Part shown: positions 32,229-41,238 of the stretch, in pieces | Layout: each line of letters starts with the position of its first letter | How positions within the stretch are numbered: the first letter of the stretch is position 1 | Source of the DNA: Chloracidobacterium sp. | GTDB taxonomy: Bacteria; Acidobacteriota; Blastocatellia; Pyrinomonadales; Pyrinomonadaceae | DNA length: 48,435 nucleotides | Direction: 5' to 3' | Assembly (NCBI GenBank): GCA_016712045.1 | Contig: JADJRV010000015.1 | Coordinates: 1 to 48,435 of the forward strand | The notes under the pieces: model-generated | Told to the model about the DNA's origin: nothing | Databases searched by the model: none | What the model saw: the letters and a program-made list of their open reading frames with translations, nothing else | Position numbers and translations under genes: made by a program

Positions 32229-32257
32229 ACTCTACGCTCATAGATCGGTGGTGTCAA
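32229..32257 (-). promoter_or_regulatory. Predicted sigma70-type promoter of the rhs gene
   Basis: On the minus strand a perfect TTGACA (32257-32252) and TAGAGT (32234-32229) are 17 bases apart. Transcription would start about 55 bases before the ATG at 32167, which has an AGGAG ribosome site. Confidence 0.6.
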
Positions 32258-32363
32258 CAAAAAATTTCCCTCGAAAAGGTGTTAGCGAGCTAGTATTTGT
32301 ACAAAAGCCAATGAATACTGTGTAAAACCCGATTCCACATGTTGTTTTTGGCCTGGCGGGAAC

Positions 32364-32574
32364 GCTCAACCCGCCGGGTTGATAACAAAACCCGCCGGAG
32401 CGAACGCTCAACCCGCCGGGTTGACAACAAAACCCGCCGGAGCGACCACTCAACCCGCCGGGTTGACAACAAAACCCGCCGGAGCGACCACTGAACCCGC
32501 CGGGTTGACAACAAAACCCGCCGGAGCGACCACTGAACCCGCCGGGTTGACAACAAAACCCGCCGGGTTGAACC
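32364..32574. repeat. 42-bp tandem array with palindromic core
   Basis: Five units start at 32367, 32409, 32451, 32493 and 32535, an exact 42-base period, plus a half unit at the end. Each unit holds an inverted repeat CAACCC-GCC-GGGTTG (first base G in the last two) and a second half-site AAACCCGCCGGAGCG. Units are almost identical, differing at a few positions. Because 42 is a multiple of three, both strands stay open through the array, producing Pro/Gly-rich translations that I do not regard as proteins. It lies about 110 bases upstream of the rhs promoter. A separate perfect inverted repeat, CATTCCCGGGGAATG, follows at 32577-32591. Confidence 0.9.
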
Positions 32575-32591
32575 CTCATTCCCGGGGAATG

Positions 32592-32721
32592 CATACAAAA
32601 TTTAGACTAACTTATTAAAAATTTTCTGGAACTCACAAATTATTAAAAATATTTTGTCAGCGTTCGGCTGAATAGGGGCTGACGATCTAACTTAAATTAA
32701 TTTTTAAGGAGATTTTTACTT
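32592..32721 (+). promoter_or_regulatory. A+T-rich leader of the 32722 gene
   Basis: The region is A/T-rich with a duplicated ATTAAAAAT and an inverted repeat GTCAGC...GCTGAC near 32656-32683. AAGGAG at 32706-32711 sets the start of the next gene. I see no convincing -35/-10 pair. Confidence 0.3.
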
Positions 32722-33414
32722 ATGGCTGATTATTATCCAGCAAATCGTGATGCAAAATCCGCTTGGCACGCAAATCTTGCCGCTGTTATCGGGGATTTCA
32801 AGACCAAGTACGGCATTCCGACGGCGATCATCGACGCGATCATTGCTGACAATCTGTGGATACAGTTTTGGGTGGCGTACCGCAACAGCTTTGACGCTTC
32901 GAGCCAACAGTTGACGAAATATTTCAACTCGATCGCGGGCGGCGACGATAGTCTCGAAGCTCCGCTTGCTTTTGACATCGCGCCGCCCGACACGCCGCCC
33001 GCCGAGGTTCCACCGGGTATCGAAAAGCGTGTTCGCGATCTGGCGAGCTTTATCAAGGGCAACAAGGCCGTCTATTCCGAAGCGGACGGCGAAAAGCTCG
33101 GCATCGTCGCCCCCGAAGAGACGAAAGAGGTACTTGATAACATCTACCCCGTTTTCGAGCTCTCGACGCAGGCCGAATTTAAGCTCAAGGCCGATTTTCG
33201 CAAACGCAATCTCGACGGCATACGGTTCGAGTATCGCCACATCGGCGGAAAATGGTTTCCCGCCGGCGTCCTGCTCGTCAGCGGCGGCAAATTCACCGTT
33301 CCGCCATCCGAACCCGGCGTCGCCGAACAAGTCGAAATACGCGGCATCTACCTCAAAGGCAACGACGACATACACAACTTCTCCCCCGCGATGACCGCCT
33401 TCATCGCCCCGTAA
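32722..33414 (+). CDS. Uncharacterised two-domain protein
   Basis: The 230-residue soluble protein is intact and starts after a good AAGGAG site. Residues 1-80 look alpha-helical (DAKSAWHANLAAVIGDFKTK, WVAYRNSFDASSQQLTKYF). A proline-rich linker follows (PPDTPPAEVPPGIEKRVRDL), and the C-terminal half looks like an Ig/fibronectin-type beta-sandwich (EFKLKADFRKRNLDGIRFEY, WFPAGVLLVSGGKFTVPP, EQVEIRGIYLKGNDDIHNF). There is no signal peptide or membrane helix. Similar small proteins with this layout occur in Acidobacteriota and Bacteroidota without known function; I recall them only as hypothetical proteins. It sits between the rhs locus and the pil operon and shares a bidirectional terminator with the latter. 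Confidence 0.8.
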   Translation: MADYYPANRDAKSAWHANLAAVIGDFKTKYGIPTAIIDAIIADNLWIQFWVAYRNSFDASSQQLTKYFNSIAGGDDSLEAPLAFDIAPPDTPPAEVPPGIEKRVRDLASFIKGNKAVYSEADGEKLGIVAPEETKEVLDNIYPVFELSTQAEFKLKADFRKRNLDGIRFEYRHIGGKWFPAGVLLVSGGKFTVPPSEPGVAEQVEIRGIYLKGNDDIHNFSPAMTAFIAP

Positions 33415-33443
33415 CCATCACCGTCATCCCCTGATTCAGCATG

Positions 33444-33477
33444 AAAAAAGGCTGTCTGGATATCCAGACAGCCTTTT
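33444..33477. terminator. Bidirectional rho-independent terminator
   Basis: AAAAGGCTGTCTGG and CCAGACAGCCTTTT are perfectly complementary around ATAT. A-run and T-run flank the stem, so it can end both the converging + strand gene and the pilQ operon. Confidence 0.85.
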
Positions 33478-33547
33478 ACGGAGAGAAACATTAACTATAC
33501 GAACAAACCCTTACGGCTTGGTCGGGGTTGGGATGGTTCCGGTTTTA

Positions 33548-35158
33548 CTACGCCGGGGTCTGGAATACGACAGGTGACGCATTTTCGACGACAGGCTGTG
33601 AGTTTGACGGAGGATTGCCCATCGGCACGGGCTGGAGTATCGTTGCCGGACGCGGTGCAACACCGTTTTGATTGCCTGCGTTGTAATCAGGACGCGTGAT
33701 ACGCGGCGTGATGAAAAACAGGATCTCGTTGGTATTACGCTGAACGCCCTTACGCTTGAACAGGTTGCCAAGCAAAGGGATGCTCGACAGGCCCGGTGTG
33801 CGGTCCTGGCTTTCGCGTTCGTCGTCAAAGAGGACTCCGCCGACGACCGTCGTTCCGCCATCAGGCACAACGACCTCTGTCTGCATACTCTGTGTATTGA
33901 TCGCCGGATTTGCTCCACCCACCACCGAAGCGGTCGAACTGTTTTCGGCGGTTACCTTGAGGATTACCGTTCCCTGATCGGTGATCTGCGGGTGATCGAA
34001 AGTTTGAGCGGCACGTCGACATAGGTCGTCGTTGCGATAACTGCACCACCTGGAGGCAGCTCCGGGCTGGATAGTCGTAACAGGTATCTTGGTCGAACTC
34101 TTGATCTCGGCGGGACGGTTGTTGAGGGCCGTCACACGCGGGGTCGCGATGACCTTTGCCTGTCCCTTCTGCTCGCCGGCCGTGATCATAGCACTGATCT
34201 GTGCCGTTCCAAATACTCCCGTCGTCAGTCCGATCGCTGTATTGGCGATCTTTGAGACCAGGTCGTTACTGATGCTAGGGATAGGTGTTCCGGTGGGTGG
34301 TGTAATTGTAGACGTCATACCCGGCAATGTTCCGCCGACACCGCCGCTGCCGCGGCCGCCGGTTAGGATCGCTCCGAGTTGGACGCCGATGTCGCGGCTA
34401 AAGTTTCGCGATGCAACGACAATGCGTGCTTCGATCTCGACCTGCGGTTCGGGCTGGTCAAGGATCGAAATAAGCTGTTTGATCGCCGCTATGTTCGAGG
34501 CAACGTCGGTGATGATGAGCGAATTGCTACGCGGATCGGTCTCGATCGAACCGCGTCGCGAAAGACGGCGCTTGATGATCGGGAGCAAACCTGATGCACC
34601 GCCGCCGCCTGATGAGGCAGACGAACTCGAAGAAGAACTGCTATCAGTTCCGGCGCTTGGGCCGCTTGGTGACGCACCGCCTGATGCCGTCGCGTAGTTC
34701 AAACGAATAAGCTCAGTATAGAGCGGTGTCGTGTCGAGCTGATTGTTCATCCTGGCGTTATACAGCTCGCCCTCAGCTGCCAGTATCTTGTTGTCGGCAA
34801 TTCGCAGAATGTTTCCATTGACCTGCACACCGAGTTCCTGGGCTTGCAGCACCGAGTCAAGTGCGATGTTCCACGGAACATCATTGACCTTGACCGTGAC
34901 CGGTATTTCTTTGACCGATTTGTCGATCACAAAATTGATACCGTACTGGTCGGTGATGTATGACAGGATGTCGCGGATGTCGGCATTGACGACATTAAGA
35001 TTGATCGGTTCGCCGCGAAAGCCCGGTTCGCCGTACATTTTACCTTGCGATTGCGGCTCAACCTTTTGTGCCGCTACCGATAGAGCAAGGGTGCTCACGA
35101 TAGCCAACGCGATGATGGCTTTTTTGGCCGCTCCGCTTATTTTGATCAGTGACTTCAT
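33548..35158 (-). CDS. pilQ: Type IV pilus secretin PilQ
   Basis: PilQ forms the outer-membrane gate of the type IV pilus. About 536 residues: signal peptide (AIIALAIVSTLALSVAAQ), then an STN/N0 domain (LNVVNADIRDILSYITDQYG, IPVTVKVNDVPWNIALDSVL) and an N1 domain (ETDPRSNSLIITDVASNIAA). A Ser/Gly-rich linker sits near residue 170. The secretin domain follows (VEIEARIVVASRNFSRDIG, GQAKVIATPRVTALNNRPAE) and ends VPDGGTTVVGGVLFDDE and IPLLGNLFKRKGVQRNTNEI. It is shorter than proteobacterial PilQ because AMIN domains are missing. Two compensating indels near 34045 and 33992 scramble about 18 residues; the other frame supplies GGAVIATTTYVDVPLKLS. An AGGAGG site precedes the ATG. It is the last gene of the pilMNOPQ operon. 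Confidence 0.93.
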   Translation of the reverse strand: MKSLIKISGAAKKAIIALAIVSTLALSVAAQKVEPQSQGKMYGEPGFRGEPINLNVVNADIRDILSYITDQYGINFVIDKSVKEIPVTVKVNDVPWNIALDSVLQAQELGVQVNGNILRIADNKILAAEGELYNARMNNQLDTTPLYTELIRLNYATASGGASPSGPSAGTDSSSSSSSSASSGGGGASGLLPIIKRRLSRRGSIETDPRSNSLIITDVASNIAAIKQLISILDQPEPQVEIEARIVVASRNFSRDIGVQLGAILTGGRGSGGVGGTLPGMTSTITPPTGTPIPSISNDLVSKIANTAIGLTTGVFGTAQISAMITAGEQKGQAKVIATPRVTALNNRPAEIKSSTKIPVTTIQPGAASRWCSYRNDDLCRRAAQTFDHPQITDQGTVILKVTAENSSTASVVGGANPAINTQSMQTEVVVPDGGTTVVGGVLFDDERESQDRTPGLSSIPLLGNLFKRKGVQRNTNEILFFITPRITRPDYNAGNQNGVAPRPATILQPVPMGNPPSNSQPVVENASPVVFQTPA

Positions 35159-35220
35159 GTTTCCTCCGTAACTAAATCGATCATTTCCCCTTTCAGGGTC
35201 GGATCAGGTCAGAACTTTTT

Positions 35221-35965
35221 TTAATTCCCGTTATTCTTTGCGACTTTGACCGGCTTTTTGGTGCCTTTCTTTGGTTTATCAGTCTCGGTTTTGACCGGCT
35301 GATTGTTCATCTCGTCAAGCGGCGAGAGAAACGGGTTTGATGCGGGCTTGGCAGCTTTTTCAGTTGCGGCCGCGGGCTGGTTTTGTGCAACCTCGGCCGG
35401 GCGGTCCGACTGTGCCGGTGCCGTACCCTCGACCTGAGCTTTCATCGAATACTGTTTCAACGGCTTGTTCTCGACTGATGCGACAAACTTACCCTCGCCT
35501 GTCTTGGTCACTTTGCGGAAAACAAGACGGTTCTCTTCGACCGCGACGAGCTGTCCGTCAAAAAACTTTTCGCCCGGATAAATCGTGTATGAGAGCTTGA
35601 TCGGCGTTGCTTCGACCATCGCAGCATAACCACGCGGCGTCTTAAAGATGCCCGTCACGGCCATCTCGTTGAGCGTCAGCACGCTGGTCACCTTCGGTAG
35701 CGCCGGGCCGTTGGCGGCGGCCGTTTCGCGCAGGCGTTTGTAATACTCAATGCGGGCCTCGATCGCCGGCGGCCGTAGCTGACGGGGCCGACGTGCCGGT
35801 CTTGCGGCCTTGGTGCCGACGGTGCCGGCTTTTTCTCTTTTTATAGCTCGGCTTCGCAAACGGATCACGCTGAGCGTGTCTGTGCGAACATCCCGCAGAT
35901 AAGAGCAAGCCTGCGGCCGCGGCTCCGATGCTGATAAATCGAAGTGTTTTCGATGTGTTGATCAT
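35221..35965 (-). CDS. pilP: Type IV pilus pilot lipoprotein PilP-like, frameshifted
   Basis: PilP is an inner-membrane lipoprotein that links the PilMNO platform to the PilQ secretin. The start ATG 35965 gives a signal with lipobox (GAAAAGLLLSAGCSHRH). The frame shifts near 35835 in an A-run. The remainder shows a PilP-like beta domain: VTSVLTLNEMAVTGIFKTPR, GYAAMVEATPIKLSYTIYPG and EKFFDGQLVAVEENRLVFRK. A Lys/Pro-rich tail ends in VKTETDKPKKGTKKPVK. Position between pilO and pilQ supports the call. An ATG at 35986 overlapping the pilO stop (ATGA) is an alternative start seven codons upstream. Sequence similarity to classic PilP is moderate. Confidence 0.8.
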
Positions 35966-35982
35966 GGCTTTTCTCTCGTAAA

Positions 35983-36650
35983 TCATTTATCGGTGGGCCA
36001 ATTATTTTGGGTGGTACTGGGTGCAGGTGCGGCGGGCTGTCCGGGTGCGGGAGCTGCTCCGGGTACGGCGGGCGTTGCCGGCTTATTAGCATCGGCGGGG
36101 ACGGCATAGAACGCCGTCAACACAAATTGTGCATGCAGCGTTTTTGTGTCGGTCTGCTTATCGAGCTGATTGATCTTAAAATCGGAGATCGACACGATAC
36201 GCGGCAGTTTTGCCATGCTTTCGAAAAAGGCACGCAGGTTGGTAAAGTTGCTGTCAACCTCGACCTCGACCGGCTTTGCCATGATCGAATCCTGCGTTGT
36301 GTCGTCACGCGGGCTAAACCGCATCACGATCAGACGGCTGCTGTTGGCTGTGTCCTGTAACCCTGCAGAACGTTCGTGATCTCACGCTGTTCGGGTAAGA
36401 GAACTTTCAGCTCGTCGTACTCGGCAGATTTGCTTGCAAACAATGCACGAAACTCATTGATACGCTGCGTCGCTACGCGTGCCGTCTCGTTCTTTGCCTG
36501 CAGCTGCGATACCTGATCATTGAGGGCTGTGATCTCTGCTCGCGTTTCGCTGGTATAGAAATACCAGACGCCGCCGTAGATCAGTGCGGCCAGGCCGACA
36601 AGCATCATCAGGTGAAAGTGCCACTTTAGATTTTTGATTTTCTCTAACAT
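35983..36650 (-). CDS. pilO: Type IV pilus assembly protein PilO, frameshifted
   Basis: PilO is a bitopic inner-membrane protein that pairs with PilN. ATG 36650 is followed by one membrane helix (FHLMMLVGLAALIYGGVWYF) and a coiled coil (ETRAEITALNDQVSQLQAKN). A shift near 36355 joins the C-terminal ferredoxin-like domain (VEVEVDSNFTNLRAFFESMA, LPRIVSISDFKINQLD), as in PilO. The end is Pro/Ala-rich. The stop overlaps an ATG of the pilP region (ATGA). Confidence 0.86.
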
Positions 36651-36685
36651 TTTCGTTTCCTTCTATTTGGCTATTGGTCGATCGA

Positions 36686-37398
36686 TCAGTTTTTCGCGAC
36701 CTGAACTGGCTGGGCAGGGGTTCCCGGAGCCGTGGCTGACGCAGTGGTGGGGTTACCGTTGTCCGCGTTCGGGGCTTTCGATGGTGTATAGGCATCGGAT
36801 CGTAAAGTTCACGATCCAGAGCTTTGGCGCCTCGCCCTCGGCGCTGGTTTTGCGGGGGCATTCTGATTCTGGACCTCGACCTGTCGTCTCAATACTCAGG
36901 TTCGAGAACAGGCCGTTCGAGAATTCAAGCTGCGGCCAAACTGCGTCACCTGGGCCTCATCCGGCGAATTGCCCTTGAAAGCAATACTGATCGCCGGTCT
37001 GCTCGATATTTCTCGATGTAAAGTCCCGGAACCATCGCGATGCGTTCACGCATCGCGTCGAGCACCGCACCTCGGGCCGGCCTGCGACGATCGCAGCCGT
37101 TTGATCGATTCGATCCTCGTATCGATATTTGCGATCTTTGCCTCGAGCTCTTTTGCTCGTTCATGACGACCTCGAGTTCGGCGGCGATCTGTTTTTGCTC
37201 GTCGAGCTGGCGTTCGGCCTCGGTCTTTGCCATCTGGTAGCTGATGACATCCCAGCCAATGACCGCTGCGAGCAATACCGAGACGACGACCGACATCAGG
37301 ATCATCCGCGATTTCGGGCTCGAGATCTTGCGATCGACGGCGACGATGGCTCCGCCCTGTCTTTCTGTAACCGAATTGAGTAGATTGATCTTGATCAT
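36686..37398 (-). CDS. pilN: Type IV pilus assembly protein PilN, frameshifted
   Basis: PilN begins MIKINLLNSV, the cytoplasmic INLL peptide that docks on PilM. A membrane helix follows (MILMSVVVSVLLAAVIGWDV) and then a helical linker (AERQLDEQKQIAAELEVVMN). Frame changes near 37160, 37085, 37015, 36900 and 36800 fragment the rest. The pieces still show AVLDAMRERIAMVPGLYIE, the start of the periplasmic domain, and a final Ala/Pro-rich tail ending PVQVAKN at 36686. Gene order PilM-PilN-PilO confirms the identity. Confidence 0.85.
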
Positions 37399-37406
37399 CT
37401 TTTTTA

Positions 37407-38456
37407 TTACACTCCCCTGATCGCCAATCCGACCGCTACGGCCATTTCGGGCACGATCTCGCTAAGATAATCCGGGGTCAAATTTTTGGTATCAACCTTA
37501 ATATTGCGGAACGGGTCAAGAACCTCGACCGGCAATTCGAGCCGTGTGCTGAGTTCCTGCGGAAAGTCCGGCAAGCTTAGAACCGCCGCCCGAGATAAGG
37601 ATCTTTTGAACCACGGTCTCGTTGTCCTCAGTCGTCGCTCGATAAAAATCAAATGTTTTCTGTATCTCCATCGCGACGATCTCGGTGACGTTATTCATCA
37701 AAGGCTCGATAGATTTTTCTTCAACGCCCTCGACTGCATCGGCGACGCCGCGTTTGACGGCTTCGGCCTGCTGAAAGTTGAGCCCCAGGCTTCGCTGCAA
37801 TACGTCTGTGAACTGGCTGCCGCCAACGGTGATGTCGCGGGTAAAAGCGAACGCGTTCCCTTAACGATATTGACGTTCATCGTCGAAGCTCCGATATTGA
37901 GCAGCGTGACAACGTCATCCTCGGTCGGGGTGTAGTTCACTTCGTAGCAATTTTGCAGGGCAAAGGTATCGACATCGATCACCACCGGTGTTTTTCCGGC
38001 AAGCTGGATGGCCTGTTTGATATTGTCGATGCGCTCGCGTTTGCAAGCGGCGATCAACACGTTGGTTGAATCTTCGGTCTCGGCGGTCACCTGATAATCA
38101 AGGCTGACATCGGCGAGATCGTATGGAATATGCTCCTCGGCGTGCCAGTCGATCGATTCTTCGAGCTCGTCTTTGCTCATCGGAGGCAGAACGATGTTCT
38201 TTAGGATCACCGAGTGTCCGCTCACGCCGGTAACGACGTTGGTCGCGTTGACCTGATGATTTGTACAGACGCTCTGGATCACATCCGAAACAACGTTGAG
38301 CTCCATGATCTGGCCGTCGATGATCGTATCCCCGGGCAGATTTTCAAAGCCTAAGCTCACCAGATTGAGATTATTAAGCTTGCCCTCAAGCTCAACCATC
38401 TTTATCGAACTGGATCCGATGTCTAGACCGGCCACACTTTTCTTTTTACCGAACAT
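37407..38456 (-). CDS. pilM: Type IV pilus assembly protein PilM, frameshifted
   Basis: PilM is an actin-like ATPase-fold cytoplasmic protein that binds the PilN tail. About 350 residues. The phosphate-1 loop is GLDIGSSSIKMVEL. Further conserved segments are GVSGHSVILKNIVLPPMSKD, EESIDWHAEEHIPYDLADVS, TPVVIDVDTFALQNCYEVNY and LLNIGASTMNVNIVKG. After a shift near 37860 come DITVGGSQFTDVLQRSLGLN and, near residue 295, ILISGGGSKLAGLPDFPQEL (a second indel lies near 37580). It is the first gene of the pilMNOPQ operon. Confidence 0.92.
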
Positions 38457-38739
38457 GTTCTGTTTGCTCCTATTGGCTGCAATATCTTTTTTGGACTAAA
38501 AGTTTTCTTGAGTTCCCATCCGAAGATGCGTGTTCTGATTTGTGAAGGGTTTTGCCACCTAGTAATAGATCGGAAAGTTGGGACTATTCATTCGACAGGT
38601 CAACTAATAAGATGTGCCTAAAACCCGCATTTTTCGGATGTTTCGATCACGAGGCGTGATCGGCGGAAACTAGATAAATTCAAGAAAACTATGCCGCTGG
38701 TGGCGATAGGTGTAAGACCTGTAAGGTCGTTACTCTTAA
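38457..38739 (-). promoter_or_regulatory. Long structured leader of the pil operon
   Basis: Between the predicted promoter and pilM is a leader of about 275 bases with nested complementary segments. CATCCGAA (38517-38524) pairs with TTCGGATG (38633-38640). ATGCG (38526-38530) pairs with CGCAT (38626-38630), and GGGTTTT (38547-38553) pairs with AAAACCC (38620-38626). Just upstream in the transcript, a perfect 8-bp hairpin CGATCACG-CCT-CGTGATCG covers 38644-38662, and GACCT-TAC-AGGTC lies at 38717-38729. No open frame is present. I recognise no known riboswitch; in particular the c-di-GMP class I core is not seen. Confidence 0.4.
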
Positions 38740-38768
38740 AATTTACAGTAATGCACAACGTCTGTCAA
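38740..38768 (-). promoter_or_regulatory. Predicted sigma70-type promoter of the pil operon
   Basis: On the minus strand TTGACA (38768-38763) and TAAATT (38745-38740) are exactly 17 bases apart. The rest of the gap to the acyl-CoA dehydrogenase stop (38769-38900) holds no gene that I can see. Confidence 0.55.
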
Positions 38769-38900
38769 CAGTTTTTTACATTGTTTAACCTCAAAATGAA
38801 AGAAAATCGGGCAGGTTGATCTAGCGATACGGTCAGAATGACCTTATTTGGGCGGCGTTGAACTTGAATGGCAGGTAAATAATATCTGCGATGCCTTTAA

Positions 38901-40112
38901 CTATTGCATTTCAGTGGGCTTATTAAATTTTTTCAATTCCATTTTTGCGATCGATTCAAGATGAACCTCGTCCGGGCCGTCGGCGAGACGGAGCGACCGG
39001 GCGTAGATCCAAAACTGTGCAAGCGGAAAATCTTGTGAAACGCCGCCGCCGCCGTGAACCTGTATTGCACGGTCGATCACCTTCAGAGCCATTCGCGGAA
39101 CGACTGCCTTGATCATCGCGATCTCGCGGCGGGCGGCTTTGTTGCCTACGCTGTCCATCATCCATGCCGTCTTGAGCACTAGCAAACGTGCTTGGTCTAT
39201 GGCTAGGCGAGCCTCGGCGATCCATTGGCGGACGACGCCTTGTTCGGCAACCGGTTTGCCAAACGCAACACGCGACTTTGCTCGCGAACACATCAATTCC
39301 AGCGCACGCTCGGCAATGCCGATCAGCCGCATACAATGATGAACACGGCCCGGACCGAGACGACCCTGTGCGATCTCAAAACCGCGGCCCTCACCAAGGA
39401 GCAGATTATCCTTTGGCACGCGGACATTAATATATGAGATCTGCGAATGACCGTTCGGTGCGTCGTCGTAACCAAATACGTCAACCTGCCGCTGGACGAT
39501 GACACCGGGCGTTTCCATCGGCACGAGGATCATAGATTGCTGCAAATGCCTAGGCGCGGTGTCATCAGTCTTGCCCATAAATATCGACAGCTTGCAGCGG
39601 GAGTCGCCGCCGCCGGTCGACCACCATTTCTCGCCGTTGAGAACATAATCGTCGCCGTCGGATACGATCGAAGCCTGAATATTCGTCGCATCGGACGAGG
39701 CAACATCCGGCTCGGTCATCGAAAAACACGAACGTATCTCACCGTTGAGCAGCGGCTTGAGCCACTGTTCCTGCTGCTCTGCGGTGCCGTAGAGATGCAG
39801 CACCTCCATATTGCCCGTATCCGGGGCCGAGCAATTAAAAACCTCGCTCGCCCAAACGACACGGCCCATCATTTCGGCGAGCGGTGCGTATTCGAGATTT
39901 GTCAGGCCAGACTCGGACGGCAAAAACAGATTCCACAACCCGGCTGCCTTTGCCTTGTCTTTTAGTTCTTCGATCAACCCGCTCGGCTGCCAGCGGTCAC
40001 CCGCATCGATCTCGGCGGTGAACGCGGCCTCGTTCGGATAAATATGCTCGTCCATAAACGCGGCGAGCTGTTTTTGCAGTTCAATTGTTTTTGCTGAATA
40101 ATCGAAGTTCAT
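38901..40112 (-). CDS. Acyl-CoA dehydrogenase, ACAD10/11-like
   Basis: This is an FAD-dependent dehydrogenase that introduces an alpha-beta double bond into an acyl-CoA. The 403 residues are intact. Typical elements are the helical N-domain (LQKQLAAFMDEHIYPNEAAF), the FAD/substrate segment CFSMTEPDVASSDATNIQAS, then LNGEKWWSTGGGDSRCKLSI, GPGRVHHCMRLIGIAERALE and the C-terminal FAD-binding QVHGGGGVSQDFPLAQFW. The end LRLADGPDEVHLESIAKMEL is the ACAD10/11 pattern. The divergent neighbour encodes a kinase-like protein that in animal ACAD10 and ACAD11 is fused to this domain. Those enzymes act on 4-hydroxy or long/branched acyl-CoAs; the substrate here is unknown. Confidence 0.93.
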   Translation of the reverse strand: MNFDYSAKTIELQKQLAAFMDEHIYPNEAAFTAEIDAGDRWQPSGLIEELKDKAKAAGLWNLFLPSESGLTNLEYAPLAEMMGRVVWASEVFNCSAPDTGNMEVLHLYGTAEQQEQWLKPLLNGEIRSCFSMTEPDVASSDATNIQASIVSDGDDYVLNGEKWWSTGGGDSRCKLSIFMGKTDDTAPRHLQQSMILVPMETPGVIVQRQVDVFGYDDAPNGHSQISYINVRVPKDNLLLGEGRGFEIAQGRLGPGRVHHCMRLIGIAERALELMCSRAKSRVAFGKPVAEQGVVRQWIAEARLAIDQARLLVLKTAWMMDSVGNKAARREIAMIKAVVPRMALKVIDRAIQVHGGGGVSQDFPLAQFWIYARSLRLADGPDEVHLESIAKMELKKFNKPTEMQ

Positions 40113-40151
40113 AGGGTAAATTTAGCCACAGATTAACACAGAAATAACAAA

Positions 40152-41223
40152 ATGCGGGAAACGAAGCCGGTCCGTGCCGGAGAGGAATTAGATATCGAGC
40201 GTCTGAGCGGGTATTTGACCCGACAGATGCCATCCGCAAGCGGCGACATCGTGGTCGAGCAGTTCCCTGCCGGGCAGTTCTAATCTGACATATCTCGTTC
40301 GCATCGGCGACGCGGAATATGTGCTTCGCCGCCCGCCATTTGGCAACACTGTCAAATCTGCCCACGACATGAGCCGCGAGTTTAATGTGCTATCGAAACT
40401 TTCGGCCGTGTATCAACCCGCCCCTAAACCGCTACTTTTCTGCGACGATGAATCCGTGATTGGTGCCGAATTTTATCTAATGGAACGGAGAAAGGGACTT
40501 ATTATTCGAGGGCAAATATGTCAGACCCACCTGCGTGAGCGGGTGGACTCTTCGCAGAAGTATCGACACAAGGTCTGCAAAAGCTTCATCCGAAACCTCG
40601 CCGACTTACACGCACTTGACTACAATGCAGCCGGGCTCGGCGACCTCGGCAAGCCGGACGGCTAAGCCCGCCGTCAGGTCGAAGGCTGGACACAACGCTA
40701 TTTCGCCGCAAAGACCGATGAACACGCCGCACTCGAATCGGCGATCAGTTGGCTCAATGACAATATTCCGGCAGACTCCGTTGCATCGCTAGTCCATAAC
40801 GACTACAAATTCGACAATGTAATGCTCGACCCAGACGATCTCACAAAGATAACGGCTGTCTTGGATTGGGAAATGGTCACAGTCGGCGATCCGCTAATGG
40901 ATCTCGGCACTACGCTCGGTTATTGGATGTCACGCGAAGTTGGCGATGAGCTATTGAATATGCCCTTTAACCCGCGAGTCCTGATGGAAAACATTACCCG
41001 CCAAGAATTGGTTGAAATATACGCCGCCGCATCAGGCCGCGATGTATCAAACATTCTATTCTTTTACGTCTTCGGCACATTCAAGATCGCCGTCATCGCC
41101 CAGCAGATCTATGCGAGATACGTCCGAGGATTTACAAAAGACCCAAGGTTCGCCACATTCAACAAATTCGTAGCATCGCTCGGAATCATAGCCGCATCTG
41201 CAATATCTAGAAAGTCGATCTGA
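40152..41223 (+). CDS. Phosphotransferase (APH/choline-kinase-like) of the ACAD10/11 type, with one indel and one in-frame stop
   Basis: This is a kinase-fold protein of the aminoglycoside phosphotransferase group. The start MRETKPVRAGEELDIERL is at 40152. A one-base indel near 40277 breaks the conserved PAGSSNLTYLVRIGDAEYVL nucleotide loop. The rest shows MERRKGLIIRG, NLADLHALDYNAAGLGDLGK and the catalytic loop LVHNDYKFDNVMLDPDD (H.D....N). The metal-binding segment is TAVLDWEMVTVGDPLMDLGT. A TAA at 40663-40665 interrupts PDG-ARRQVEGW in frame where relatives have an aromatic residue. ACAD10/11 kinase domains phosphorylate 4-hydroxyacyl-CoAs. The 39-base gap to the divergent dehydrogenase suggests shared control. 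Whether the stop is real or an error cannot be told here. Confidence 0.85.
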
Positions 41224-41238
41224 CCATTGAATTAAGAT

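Noticed and set aside
32364..32574. CRISPR-like array
   Set aside because: The units are contiguous with no variable spacers, and no cas genes are nearby.
32238..32618. Open frames on both strands through the 42-bp array (Pro/Gly-rich repeats)
   Set aside because: Any stop-free 42-bp unit keeps all repeats open; there is no ribosome site or conserved protein pattern. Treated as a DNA repeat.
38517..38662. c-di-GMP (GEMM) riboswitch in front of pilM
   Set aside because: The conserved GEMM-I core segments and tetraloop-receptor pattern could not be found; only generic nested pairing is visible.
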